A stretch of 64,000 nt of DNA, taken from Staphylococcus sp. M0911 (lineage in GTDB: Bacteria; Bacillota; Bacilli; Staphylococcales; Staphylococcaceae). A model generated the notes under the pieces. The model was not told the DNA's origin. It ran no database searches and was given only the letters and a program-made list of their open reading frames with translations. The stretch's first letter is position 1. Each line of letters opens with the position of its first letter. Shown here piece after piece: positions 35,559 to 45,399 of this stretch. A program made the position numbers and the translations under genes. The stretch is from NCBI RefSeq assembly GCF_003491325.1, contig NZ_CP022881.1:806001-870000 (forward strand), in the 5' to 3' direction.

Positions 35559-35674
35559 ATTTAAAAAATAAAATATATTTATGAAACGCTTCCAAATTAT
35601 ATAAAACACCAGTTTAAAAGGAAAAATTTCATAATAAAAGGACATGATTCACCACGATATGCCAACTGCTTTAT

Positions 35675-35683
35675 TGCTATAAT
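35675..35683 (+). promoter_or_regulatory. candidate extended -10 promoter of cshA
   Basis: TGCTATAAT is a perfect extended -10 about 100 nt before the cshA start, implying a 5' leader of about 90 nt. No good -35 is evident. The gap 35559-35780 otherwise shows no ORF. Confidence 0.55.
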
Positions 35684-35759
35684 AAATGTTAGGTGGTACT
35701 ATTAAGAAGTTGATAAAACATAAATGAACATATATGCAAAAAAGTATATTGAGAAATAA

Positions 35760-37310
<1,551 letters not shown>

Positions 37311-37343
37311 TTAATTTATCAATACTCAATATATTTGTATTAA

Positions 37344-37391
37344 AAATAGAGCATACATTTAGCTTCGGTTAAATGTATGCTCTATTTATTT
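37344..37391 (+). terminator. intrinsic terminator after cshA
   Basis: AAATAGAGCATACATTTA pairs perfectly with TAAATGTATGCTCTATTT around a CTTCGG-type loop, followed by T-rich sequence. A very stable stem. Confidence 0.92.
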
Positions 37392-37451
37392 GTTTCTAAA
37401 ATATACTAAAGTAATTTGGGTTTAAAGAACGTTAATAAGTAATGAGGAGCA

Positions 37452-37480
37452 TTTAGAAGGTAATTTGTCTATGATATAAT
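37452..37480 (+). promoter_or_regulatory. candidate promoter of the PH-domain gene cluster
   Basis: TTTAGA (37452-37457), 17-nt spacer, TATAAT (37475-37480) preceded by TGA, giving an extended -10. It lies 27 nt before the first gene of the cluster. Confidence 0.6.
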
Positions 37481-37507
37481 GTGACTAAAATGAAAAGGAG
37501 CTTATTG

Positions 37508-37981
37508 ATGGATAATACATTTCATAAAAGTCCCAGAAATACATTGACATACTATTTTTTAACTTCAGGGCTTAACTTGATTATTGAAATTATTATTTTT
37601 ACAATTCTATTTTATTTATGGAATCAATTTAATTGGTGGCACTTTATCATATACATATATTTTCTTTTATGGGGGATAAGTTTAATTAGATTCTTTTACG
37701 TTCCTATTGTAAATTATCACTTTTTATATTATCGAATTCATCATAATATTTTAGAGGTGAAGTCTACTTTTTTCTTTAAACGTCAAGACATCACTAAAGT
37801 AGAAAGACTTCAATTTTTACAAATTAGAACTAACCCACTAGCTAAATTATTTAAAATTAATGAAATTTCATTTGTTTCTGCAGGTCATTCGATTGAATTA
37901 CCATTTGTTTCTGAAAAGGAAGCAGAATATATAGAAGATCAAATTTTTAGTCAATTGAGGGGAGCTGAATATGATGTTTAG
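37508..37981 (+). CDS. bacterial PH domain membrane protein (YdbS-like)
   Basis: A 157-residue protein with two closely spaced membrane segments (about 20-40 and 45-66) followed by a single bacterial PH domain of the bPH2 type (about 75-150; YYRIHHNILEVKSTFFFKRQDI, then LQFLQIRTNPLAKLF). In B. subtilis the YdbS-YdbT pair protects against bacteriocins such as amylocyclicin; function here is not proven. ATG 37508 follows AAAAGGAG. Its end overlaps the next gene by 11 nt. Confidence 0.82.
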   Translation: MDNTFHKSPRNTLTYYFLTSGLNLIIEIIIFTILFYLWNQFNWWHFIIYIYFLLWGISLIRFFYVPIVNYHFLYYRIHHNILEVKSTFFFKRQDITKVERLQFLQIRTNPLAKLFKINEISFVSAGHSIELPFVSEKEAEYIEDQIFSQLRGAEYDV

Positions 37982-39500
37982 CCCACAAAAATTACACCCT
38001 ATTTCTTATATATCAGGCTTAATTGAAGCGTTCAAACAAAATATTATTGTAATTATTGTATTTTTAGTTTTTAACTTTAAAGACTTTGATTTTACTAATA
38101 TTCGTGAGTATATTGTACCGGCAGTGTTGTTTATATTTTTCTTAATATCGTTTATTGGACAAATATTGAAAGTGTATCAGACAAGATATTGGATTGAAAA
38201 CAACCACTTTATATTAACAACGGGCATATTCAACAAAGAACGTAAAGAGTTAGATATCAGTCGTATTCAATCTGTAGACACTTCACAAAGTATGATTAAT
38301 CAAATAGTAGGTGGTGTGCAATTACAAATAAAAACACCAAGTGATGGTATAGAATTATCAACTATATCCAAATCACAAAGTATTGAATTAGAACATACAA
38401 TCAAAAATATTCAAACTCAGTTAGATAATTCTCAGATTGAAATAGAAACAAATGATTTTCATAATACTAAAGAGAATAATGAATTACATAAGAAAGAATC
38501 ATTTAATGAGGTACCCAAAAAACGTCGTGTATTTAAGTTATCAATCAGAGATTTAATTTTAATGTCATTAACAAGTGGTGCTATAGGAATCGCAATAGCA
38601 ACTATTTCACCTATCATAGGTAGTGTGTCCAATATCATTCCGTGGAAAAGTATTACTGAAGAAATGACTCATTTGGCTAATGCCATTGTATTAATCGTAA
38701 GTATCATCATTGGAGTGATATTAGTTGCGAGTTATATTATAGGTGCAATTATCAATTTCATTAAATATTTCGGATATACACTAACACAAGAAAATCATCA
38801 ATTGAAAATTCAATATGGTTTGTTTACTAAAAAGAACGTTACCGTACCTACAGAGCGTATTCAAGCAGTTGTCGAACATCAATCATATATTAGAAAGTTA
38901 TTCGGTTTTACAGCTATACACGTATTGATTACGAGTGATTTTGAAGAGAAGATGGAAGATGATTCAACTGTAGGTGGAAATATAATGATTATTCCATTCA
39001 TAAAGCGTAAAGAGGCATATAGAATCATTAAGGCATTAATTCCAGAAATGGAGTTCAAGCCTGCTCATATCGGCATGCCTTGGAGAGGTTTTCATAGACA
39101 TTTTTTAATCCCTTCGTTGGTATTAATCTTAATTGGTATTATAGGACTATATTATTGGTCAGCTTGGGCTTTATTTATAGTTTGTATAATGATTTTAGCA
39201 CTAATTATTGAAGCATTAATTTATATTCATTTGTCTGGATTTCAACTTGAAAATGACGAAATGACAGTACAGAAAGTGAACTTGTTTAGTATTAAAAGAT
39301 ACTATTTAAAATACGATAAAATTATTGGAATGGAAATCAAAACTCATCCATTTTTAATAAGAAATCATTTAGGTAATTTCAACTTCTTAATTTCTAAAGG
39401 TGCTTCAAATCAAACAATTGGATTAAAATTCTCAGATGAAAAATCAATAGAAACCCTTAAAACATGGTATGTAGGAGGTGATCAACGTGTCGAATTATAA
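37971..39500 (+). CDS. bacterial PH domain membrane protein with repeated bPH2 domains (YdbT-like)
   Basis: A 509-residue membrane protein with three bPH2-type modules, each preceded by a pair of membrane segments (starting about 20, 195 and 375). The first two modules share TGIFNKERKELDISRIQSVD and GLFTKKNVTVPTERIQAV, the same pattern in different parts of the chain; the third is NLFSIKRYYLKYDKIIGM. GAGGGGAGCTGAAT precedes ATG 37971. It overlaps its neighbours on both sides, so the three genes form one translational unit. Ligand unknown. Confidence 0.83.
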   Translation: MMFSPQKLHPISYISGLIEAFKQNIIVIIVFLVFNFKDFDFTNIREYIVPAVLFIFFLISFIGQILKVYQTRYWIENNHFILTTGIFNKERKELDISRIQSVDTSQSMINQIVGGVQLQIKTPSDGIELSTISKSQSIELEHTIKNIQTQLDNSQIEIETNDFHNTKENNELHKKESFNEVPKKRRVFKLSIRDLILMSLTSGAIGIAIATISPIIGSVSNIIPWKSITEEMTHLANAIVLIVSIIIGVILVASYIIGAIINFIKYFGYTLTQENHQLKIQYGLFTKKNVTVPTERIQAVVEHQSYIRKLFGFTAIHVLITSDFEEKMEDDSTVGGNIMIIPFIKRKEAYRIIKALIPEMEFKPAHIGMPWRGFHRHFLIPSLVLILIGIIGLYYWSAWALFIVCIMILALIIEALIYIHLSGFQLENDEMTVQKVNLFSIKRYYLKYDKIIGMEIKTHPFLIRNHLGNFNFLISKGASNQTIGLKFSDEKSIETLKTWYVGGDQRVEL

Positions 39501-39984
39501 TTATATGGATGTTAATGCTAAGAAATCTATGGTTTTAGCTAATTCTATTTTGTTGATCATACTTTTTCTTATTTTGATTTGTATTCTAATTCTAAATTGG
39601 AAATTTTTACACTTAACAGATAACTGGTCAATCGCTATTGGAGGTATAATACTCTTTATTGTATGCAGTATTACAATGTTATTCGTTATACCAACATTTA
39701 GATATAAGAATTTCAGATATAAAATAAAGAATAACGAGATACATGTGAGAAAAGGGATTATCTTTATTAATACTAATATTATACCGTTTTTTAGAATTCA
39801 AAATATTGATATAAGCGAAGGCTTTATTATGAGAAAATATCAACTAGCTACAGTCACTTTATCAACAGCAGGAGGTAACTCTGAATTATTACTTATAAAC
39901 AAAGAAAAAGCTGAAGAAATCAAACATTTAATTAAAGAAAGACGAAATAGTGAAAATCTAAATCAAAATGATGTAAAATTATAA
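39487..39984 (+). CDS. third PH domain membrane protein of the cluster
   Basis: A 165-residue protein with two membrane segments (about 14-35 and 45-66) and a bPH2 domain (about 75-150; IHVRKGIIFINTNIIPFFRIQNIDI). It is built like the YdbS-type gene but not identical to it. The start GTG 39487 follows AGGAGGTGATC at the right distance, inside the end of the preceding gene; GTG 39478 is in frame but overlaps that site. Confidence 0.78.
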   Translation: MSNYNYMDVNAKKSMVLANSILLIILFLILICILILNWKFLHLTDNWSIAIGGIILFIVCSITMLFVIPTFRYKNFRYKIKNNEIHVRKGIIFINTNIIPFFRIQNIDISEGFIMRKYQLATVTLSTAGGNSELLLINKEKAEEIKHLIKERRNSENLNQNDVKL

Positions 39985-40016
39985 GAATAGAATGATAAAA
40001 GATAACGAGGCGTCCT

Positions 40017-40391
40017 ATGATATATGGTATTGGATTAGATTTAATAGAAATTGAGAGAATAGAAAATGTTTATAATAAGCAAAAGCAAAAGTTTGTTGAA
40101 CGAATTCTATCTAAAGAAGAGCAAATCAAATTTAATAGTTTTTCACAACAAAAAAGAAAAATTGAATATCTTGCGGGAAGATTTGCTACTAAAGAAGCGT
40201 TTAGTAAAGCTTTAGGAACTGGATTAGGGAAAACAATAGCATTTCATGATATCAACTGCTATAACGATCATCTAGGCAAACCATGCATAGACTATAGTGG
40301 TTTTCGAGTTCATGTGAGTATTACCCACACTGAAAATTACGCGATGAGTCAAGTTCTTTTAGAGAAACAAGATGATAATCATGATGTGTGA
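40017..40391 (+). CDS. acpS: holo-[acyl-carrier-protein] synthase
   Basis: Transfers 4'-phosphopantetheine from CoA to ACP; 124-residue trimeric enzyme. [15 protein letters not shown] carries the Mg-binding Asp, and [20 protein letters not shown] the second acidic ligand. AACGAGG precedes ATG 40017. It is followed by alr as in B. subtilis and S. aureus. Confidence 0.96.
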   Translation: MIYGIGLDLIEIERIENVYNKQKQKFVERILSKEEQIKFNSFSQQKRKIEYLAGRFATKEAFSKALGTGLGKTIAFHDINCYNDHLGKPCIDYSGFRVHVSITHTENYAMSQVLLEKQDDNHDV

Positions 40392-40442
40392 ACTAACTCA
40401 TTTGTATTTATGTTGTTAGGTTTTAAAGGAGGTAATGACATT

Positions 40443-41591
40443 ATGTCAGAAAAATTTTACAGATCGACGTATTTAAATATAGATTTGAATGCTATCTTAT
40501 CTAATTATCAAACTTTTGATAAATTGCATGCTAATAAGACTGTTATATCAGTCATTAAAGCCAATGGATATGGTTTAGGTAGTGTTAGAATTGCACAACA
40601 CTTAATGGAAAATGGTGCTTCATTTTTTGCAGTTGCAACATTAGACGAAGCAATAGAATTACGTATGCATGGCATTAAAGCTAAAATTTTAATTTTAGGA
40701 GTAATTCCGCCTAAAGATATTAATAAAGCTATCCAACACCGTGTCGCATTGACAGTCCCTTCAAAATCTTGGTTAAAAGAATCCATTAAGAACATATCAG
40801 ATGAAAATGAGAAAGCACTTTGGTTACATTTAAAACTTGATACAGGTATGGGTAGACTAGGTATGAAAGATGTTGAAGAATACAAAGAAGTTGTAGATAT
40901 TATTAGTAAATATGACCAACTTGTATTTGAAGGTGTATATACTCATTTTGCATGTGCTGATGAACCTGGAGACGATATGGCTACACAATATCAAAAATTC
41001 AAAGAACTTGTAGAACAAGTAGAAAAACCACATTATATACACACACAAAATTCAGCAGGTTCTCTATTAATGGATGGTCAGTTCTGTAATGCGATTCGTT
41101 TAGGTATATCACTATACGGATATTATCCTTCTGAATATGTGAAAGAAAACGTTAAAGTACATTTGAAACCAAGTGCACAATTAGTGAGTGAAATTGTACA
41201 AACAAAAACATTGAATGTTGGTGATTCTGTAAGTTATGGCAGTACTTATACTGCAACGGAACCAACGAGAATAGCTGTATTACCAATTGGCTATGCAGAT
41301 GGTTATTTACGTTCTATGCAAGGGTCATATGTCAATGTGAACGGTCAACAATGCGAAGTAATAGGAAGAGTATGTATGGATCAAACGATGGTCAAAATTC
41401 CAGATACAGTAAAAGTCGGAGATAAAGTAATTCTGTTAGATAACCATGTAGATACAGAACAATCTGTTGAAGCATTAGCTAAGCAGCAAAATACAATAAA
41501 TTATGAAGTTCTATGCAATTTATCAAGACGATTACCACGCATTTATCACATAGAAGATAATACAGAGATATCTAATGAATTATTAAAATAA
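40443..41591 (+). CDS. alr: alanine racemase
   Basis: PLP enzyme making D-alanine for the cell wall; 382 residues. The PLP lysine is Lys39 in [11 protein letters not shown]; the second catalytic base Tyr is in [10 protein letters not shown]. The TIM barrel and C-terminal beta domain are complete. I chose ATG 40443 because AAAGGAGG lies 9 nt upstream; the frame to 40410 has no site. It is followed by mazEF, whose own region begins about 90 nt later. Confidence 0.97.
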   Translation: MSEKFYRSTYLNIDLNAILSNYQTFDKLHANKTVISVIKANGYGLGSVRIAQHLMENGASFFAVATLDEAIELRMHGIKAKILILGVIPPKDINKAIQHRVALTVPSKSWLKESIKNISDENEKALWLHLKLDTGMGRLGMKDVEEYKEVVDIISKYDQLVFEGVYTHFACADEPGDDMATQYQKFKELVEQVEKPHYIHTQNSAGSLLMDGQFCNAIRLGISLYGYYPSEYVKENVKVHLKPSAQLVSEIVQTKTLNVGDSVSYGSTYTATEPTRIAVLPIGYADGYLRSMQGSYVNVNGQQCEVIGRVCMDQTMVKIPDTVKVGDKVILLDNHVDTEQSVEALAKQQNTINYEVLCNLSRRLPRIYHIEDNTEISNELLK

Positions 41592-41682
41592 GTATAGTCA
41601 CTGATTTCAAAATTTGTTATTATTAAGTTAAATTAAGAAATCTTAATAATGCAACTTTTGGAATCAGATGGAGGTTCTTTGT

Positions 41683-41853
41683 ATGTTATCTTTTAATCAA
41701 AATAGAAGTTACAGTTTAGAGCAATCTTTAAAAGAAGGTTATGCACAAATGGCTGATTTAAATCTCTCCCTAGCAACCGAAGCTTTTCCTATTGAATGTG
41801 AAGCGTGCGATTGCAATGAAACATATTTAACTTCTAATGCTAAGAATGAATGA
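41683..41853 (+). CDS. mazE: antitoxin MazE
   Basis: A 56-residue antitoxin that neutralises the MazF endoribonuclease. It begins [23 protein letters not shown] and has an acidic, Cys-containing C-terminus ([12 protein letters not shown]) characteristic of the staphylococcal form, which lacks an obvious AbrB fold. ATG 41683 follows GATGGAGG. The stop overlaps mazF (ATGA). mazEF sits directly upstream of the sigB operon, as in S. aureus. Confidence 0.94.
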   Translation: MLSFNQNRSYSLEQSLKEGYAQMADLNLSLATEAFPIECEACDCNETYLTSNAKNE

Positions 41854-42212
41854 TTAGAAGAGGAGACGTTTATCTAGCGGATTTATCGCCTGTTCAAGGG
41901 TCAGAACAAGGGGGAGTGAGACCCGTAGTCATTATTCAGAATGACACAGGTAATAAATATAGTCCCACTGTAATTGTAGCTGCAATTACTGGAAGGATTA
42001 ATAAAGCTAAGATACCTACACATGTTGAGATTGAAAAGAAAAAGTACAAACTTGATAAGGATTCAGTCATTTTACTAGAACAAATTCGTACTTTAGATAA
42101 AAATCGTTTGAAAGAAAAACTCACATATTTGTCTGATAACAAAATGAAAGAAGTAGATTACGCCCTAGACATCAGTCTAGGTTTACATAATTTCAATCAT
42201 TCTAAGACATAA
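41850..42212 (+). CDS. mazF: endoribonuclease toxin MazF
   Basis: A 120-residue PemK/MazF-fold ribonuclease that cleaves single-stranded RNA at UACAU-type sites in S. aureus. [32 protein letters not shown] has the conserved GSEQGGxRP loop, and [16 protein letters not shown] the second catalytic loop; the chain continues to [13 protein letters not shown]. It starts within the mazE stop codon, which couples toxin to antitoxin synthesis. The gene appears intact. Confidence 0.96.
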   Translation: MIRRGDVYLADLSPVQGSEQGGVRPVVIIQNDTGNKYSPTVIVAAITGRINKAKIPTHVEIEKKKYKLDKDSVILLEQIRTLDKNRLKEKLTYLSDNKMKEVDYALDISLGLHNFNHSKT

Positions 42213-42403
42213 TTAATTGTATGTATTATTCCAATACAAATAAAATAATGAGATCAAAGACAATAACTTTATAATAATTACAACTGCTTAAATATATATA
42301 AATAGATTTATTTATAACGTTGAGCATTTAGTTTTTAACATTTTATGAGCAATGATAGTTATTTCGAAGTATTATTTATTATAAAAGGATGTCTTAAGTT
42401 TTA

Positions 42404-42437
42404 CGGCTTTAGGTATTCCATTCCTAAAGTCTTTTTT
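42404..42437 (+). terminator. terminator or attenuator between mazF and rsbU
   Basis: GGCTTTAGG (42405-42413) pairs with CCTAAAGTC (42423-42431), followed by TTTTTT. It lies 190 nt after mazF and about 100 nt before rsbU, so it can end mazEF or reduce read-through into the sigB operon. No other gene is seen in this 326-nt interval, and no confident promoter. Confidence 0.75.
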
Positions 42438-42538
42438 AGATGTATCGAGGTTTTAGTCTTTTTTACTAATTATAAAGAAAGGTATTTTGATTGAACGTTA
42501 GAAACTGAGCGTTGAAGTCGTATTGAGGAGGCAAAATC

Positions 42539-43540
42539 GTGGAAGAATTTAAAAAAGATTATAAAAAATTGATTGATGAAAGTTTAAGCACGAATAATAA
42601 AACTCAATTAATAAAAAAGTGTGAAGAGTTTACTAATGAAGTTATAAAAAAGGACATTTTGCCAGAAGATATTGTTGAAATACATAAAAATTATATATCT
42701 TCATTAAACGTTACTGATCACGAAGCGCTTGATACTTTAGATGTCCTTCAAGAAGTAGTTAAAGGATTTGGTTACAGTTATAGAGATTATCAAAAATTAG
42801 TAAACAAACTTCAATACCACGATAAAGAAATAGATCTAGCTTCTAGACTTCAACAAACTATGTTGAAAACAGATATTCCTCAATTCGATAGTATTCAAAT
42901 TGGTGTAATATCAGTTGCAGCTCAAAAGGTAAGTGGAGATTATTTTAACTTAATAGATCACAATGATGGTACTATGAGTTTTGCAGTTGCAGATGTCATT
43001 GGAAAAGGTATACCGGCTGCTTTAGCAATGAGTATGATAAAGTTCGGTATGGACTCATATGGACATTCTCAATTGCCAAGTGAAGGGTTAAAGAGGCTCA
43101 ATAGAGTTGTCGAAAAAAACGTCAACCAAAATATGTTTGTTACAATGTTCTATGGTTTGTATGAAGAAATGAACCATTTATTATATTGCAGTTCAGCTGG
43201 TCATGAACCAGGTTATGTATATAGAGCCGAAACTGAAGAGTTTCAAGAAATTGAAGTAAGAGGCCGTGTTTTAGGTGTTAATCAACAAACTAGATATAGT
43301 CAGCAGGAAATACCAATCTATATTGATGATTTGGTGATTATATTTACTGATGGAGTCACAGAAGCAAGAAATAAAGAAGGCGAATTCATCCAGAAAGATA
43401 CTTTATTAAATTTAATCAAGAAATATAAACATATGCACCCTCAAGATATTGTTCAAATTATTTATGAAGCAATATTAAAAGTACAAAATCCTAATAAAAA
43501 AGATGATATGACTATTTTAATTATTAAAAGAGTAAATTAA
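42539..43540 (+). CDS. rsbU: PP2C-type phosphatase RsbU, activator of sigma-B
   Basis: Dephosphorylates RsbV and so frees sigma-B. 333 residues: an N-terminal helical domain (about 1-85) of the RsbT-binding type, although no rsbT exists in staphylococci, and a C-terminal PP2C/SpoIIE domain (SGDYFNLIDHNDGTMSFAVADVIGKGIPAA; IIFTDGVTEARN; KKDDMTILIIKR) with the metal-binding Asp residues. The start is GTG 42539 with GAGGAGG upstream. It is intact, so stress signalling to sigma-B should work. Confidence 0.96.
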   Translation: MEEFKKDYKKLIDESLSTNNKTQLIKKCEEFTNEVIKKDILPEDIVEIHKNYISSLNVTDHEALDTLDVLQEVVKGFGYSYRDYQKLVNKLQYHDKEIDLASRLQQTMLKTDIPQFDSIQIGVISVAAQKVSGDYFNLIDHNDGTMSFAVADVIGKGIPAALAMSMIKFGMDSYGHSQLPSEGLKRLNRVVEKNVNQNMFVTMFYGLYEEMNHLLYCSSAGHEPGYVYRAETEEFQEIEVRGRVLGVNQQTRYSQQEIPIYIDDLVIIFTDGVTEARNKEGEFIQKDTLLNLIKKYKHMHPQDIVQIIYEAILKVQNPNKKDDMTILIIKRVN

Positions 43541-43552
43541 TTTTTATTTTAT

Positions 43553-43578
43553 GATTAAGTAACGTTGACTTTGGGTAT
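43553..43578 (+). promoter_or_regulatory. sigma-B promoter of rsbVW-sigB
   Basis: GATTAA (43553-43558), 14-nt spacer, GGGTAT (43573-43578). The match is 5/6 and 6/6 to the sigma-B consensus GTTTAA-GGGTAT, at the position of the known autoregulatory promoter in S. aureus between rsbU and rsbV. Confidence 0.85.
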
Positions 43579-43634
43579 AATTATTCTTGAATAGTAAACT
43601 AGAAGATTTGAAATATAATTAGGAGTGTAACCAA

Positions 43635-43961
43635 ATGAATCTTAATATAGAGACTGTCACACATGATACATATTATGAAGTTAAAGTTGGCGGAGAATTA
43701 GACGTTTATACAGTACCTGAGTTAGAAGAAGTGTTAGTACCAATGAGACAGGAAAGTACACACGATATTCATGTAAATTTAGCAAATGTTAGTTATATGG
43801 ACTCAACAGGTTTGGGTCTTTTTGTAGGCACACTTAAAGCATTAAATCAAAACGGTAAAGATTTATATATCTTAGGCGTTTCTGACCGTATAGGAAGATT
43901 GTTTGATATTACCGGATTAAAAGATTTAATGCATGTTAATGAAGGAACGGAGGTAGAGTAA
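43635..43961 (+). CDS. rsbV: anti-anti-sigma factor RsbV
   Basis: A 108-residue STAS-domain protein that, when dephosphorylated, binds RsbW and releases sigma-B. The phosphorylation site is Ser57 in [20 protein letters not shown] precedes ATG 43635, and the stop is followed immediately by rsbW. Confidence 0.97.
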   Translation: MNLNIETVTHDTYYEVKVGGELDVYTVPELEEVLVPMRQESTHDIHVNLANVSYMDSTGLGLFVGTLKALNQNGKDLYILGVSDRIGRLFDITGLKDLMHVNEGTEVE

Positions 43962-43962
43962 C

Positions 43963-44442
43963 ATGCAATCTAAACAAGATTATATTGAAATGCGGTTACC
44001 AGCTTCTGCCGAATATGTAAGTCTAATTAGATTAACATTATCTGGAGTGTTTACTAGAGCAGGTGCATCATATGATGATATAGAAGATTCAAAAATTGCT
44101 GTAAGTGAAGCAGTTACGAATGCAGTCAAACATGCATATAAACATAATCCCGAAACAGGCATGATTAATTTGTGCTTTGAAGTCTTTGAAGATAAAATTA
44201 AGATTGTGATTTCAGATCAAGGTGAAAGCTTTGATTATGAGACAACTAAATCTAATTTAGGGCCTTATAATGATAACGAAAATATAGATTTCTTACGTGA
44301 GGGTGGATTAGGATTATTCTTAATCGAGTCACTAATGGATGAAGTAACTGTTTACAAAGAGTCTGGTGTTACTATAAGTATGATTAAGTATATAAAAAAA
44401 GAGCAGGTGCGAAATAATGACGAAAGAGTCGAAATCAGTTAA
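43963..44442 (+). CDS. rsbW: serine-protein kinase / anti-sigma-B factor RsbW
   Basis: Binds and inhibits sigma-B, and phosphorylates RsbV with ATP. 159-residue GHKL kinase fold: N box [14 protein letters not shown]1 box [10 protein letters not shown] and G2 box [23 protein letters not shown] precedes ATG 43963. Its 3' end overlaps sigB by 26 nt. Confidence 0.97.
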   Translation: MQSKQDYIEMRLPASAEYVSLIRLTLSGVFTRAGASYDDIEDSKIAVSEAVTNAVKHAYKHNPETGMINLCFEVFEDKIKIVISDQGESFDYETTKSNLGPYNDNENIDFLREGGLGLFLIESLMDEVTVYKESGVTISMIKYIKKEQVRNNDERVEIS

Positions 44443-45187
44443 TGATGTATCACCTGAACAGATTAACCAATGGATTAAAGAACACCAAGAAGACCAAAAT
44501 AGCGGAGCTCAAGATAAGTTAGTAAGGCACTATCGTAAACTAATTGAATCATTAGCTTATAAATATTCTAAAGGTCAATCACATCATGAAGATTTAGTTC
44601 AAGTGGGAATGGTTGGTTTAATAGGTGCTATAAATAGATTTGATTTGTCATTTGATCGAAAATTTGAAGCATTCCTAGTGCCAACTGTTATTGGTGAAAT
44701 AAAAAGATATTTAAGAGACAAAACATGGAGTGTTCATGTACCTAGACGTATAAAAGAAATAGGTCCACGCATAAAGAAGGTAAGTGATGAACTTACAAAT
44801 GAATTAGAACGTTCACCTTCAATAAGTGAAATTGCTGCTCGTTTGGAAGTTACAGATGAAGAAGTACTTGAAGCTATGGAAATGGGCCAAAGCTATAATG
44901 CATTAAGTGTAGACCATTCAATTGAAGCGGACAAAGACGGGTCTACAGTTACCTTATTAGATATTATGGGTCAACAAGATGATAATTATGATCTTACAGA
45001 AAAGCGCATGATACTTGAAAGAATTTTACCAATATTATCTGACAGAGAGAAAGAAATCATTCAGTGTACATTCATTGAAGGATTAAGTCAGAAAGAAACT
45101 GGTGAGCGTATAGGACTAAGCCAAATGCATGTGTCTAGATTACAGCGAACTGCAATTAAAAAGTTGCAAGAAGCAGCTAAACAATAA
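44417..45187 (+). CDS. sigB: RNA polymerase sigma factor sigma-B
   Basis: General stress sigma factor, 256 residues. Region 2 ([20 protein letters not shown]), the RpoD-box-like [18 protein letters not shown], region 3 ([14 protein letters not shown]) and the region 4 helix-turn-helix [22 protein letters not shown] are complete. ATG 44417 lies inside rsbW, giving tight coupling to its anti-sigma factor. Targets suggested within this window: rsbV promoter, and possibly the aldehyde dehydrogenase gene. Confidence 0.97.
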   Translation: MTKESKSVNDVSPEQINQWIKEHQEDQNSGAQDKLVRHYRKLIESLAYKYSKGQSHHEDLVQVGMVGLIGAINRFDLSFDRKFEAFLVPTVIGEIKRYLRDKTWSVHVPRRIKEIGPRIKKVSDELTNELERSPSISEIAARLEVTDEEVLEAMEMGQSYNALSVDHSIEADKDGSTVTLLDIMGQQDDNYDLTEKRMILERILPILSDREKEIIQCTFIEGLSQKETGERIGLSQMHVSRLQRTAIKKLQEAAKQ

Positions 45188-45218
45188 ATATTTAAAAATA
45201 GTTAACATTAATATTTAT

Positions 45219-45295
45219 AAGATTATTATTTCTTTAGTCAGAAGCCACACAGTAAAGTGAGGTACTGTTGAAGAAATAGTAATCTTATTTTTGTT
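45219..45295 (+). terminator. terminator of the sigB operon
   Basis: AAGATTATTATTTCTT pairs with AAGAAATAGTAATCTT across a 36-nt loop containing a further small stem, and is followed by ATTTTTG. Confidence 0.75.
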
Positions 45296-45399
45296 TTTAT
45301 ACTTATAATACTTGATAATAAGAGTATTAGTATTAATAATTACAGAAAGCAACTATGTTAAAATAAAAAGATAAATTAAAGAAAAAGTGTGGTAGAACT

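Noticed and set aside
41683..42212. mazEF as a possible novel toxin-antitoxin system
   Set aside because: Both proteins read as the ordinary staphylococcal chromosomal MazE and MazF in their usual place ahead of rsbU.
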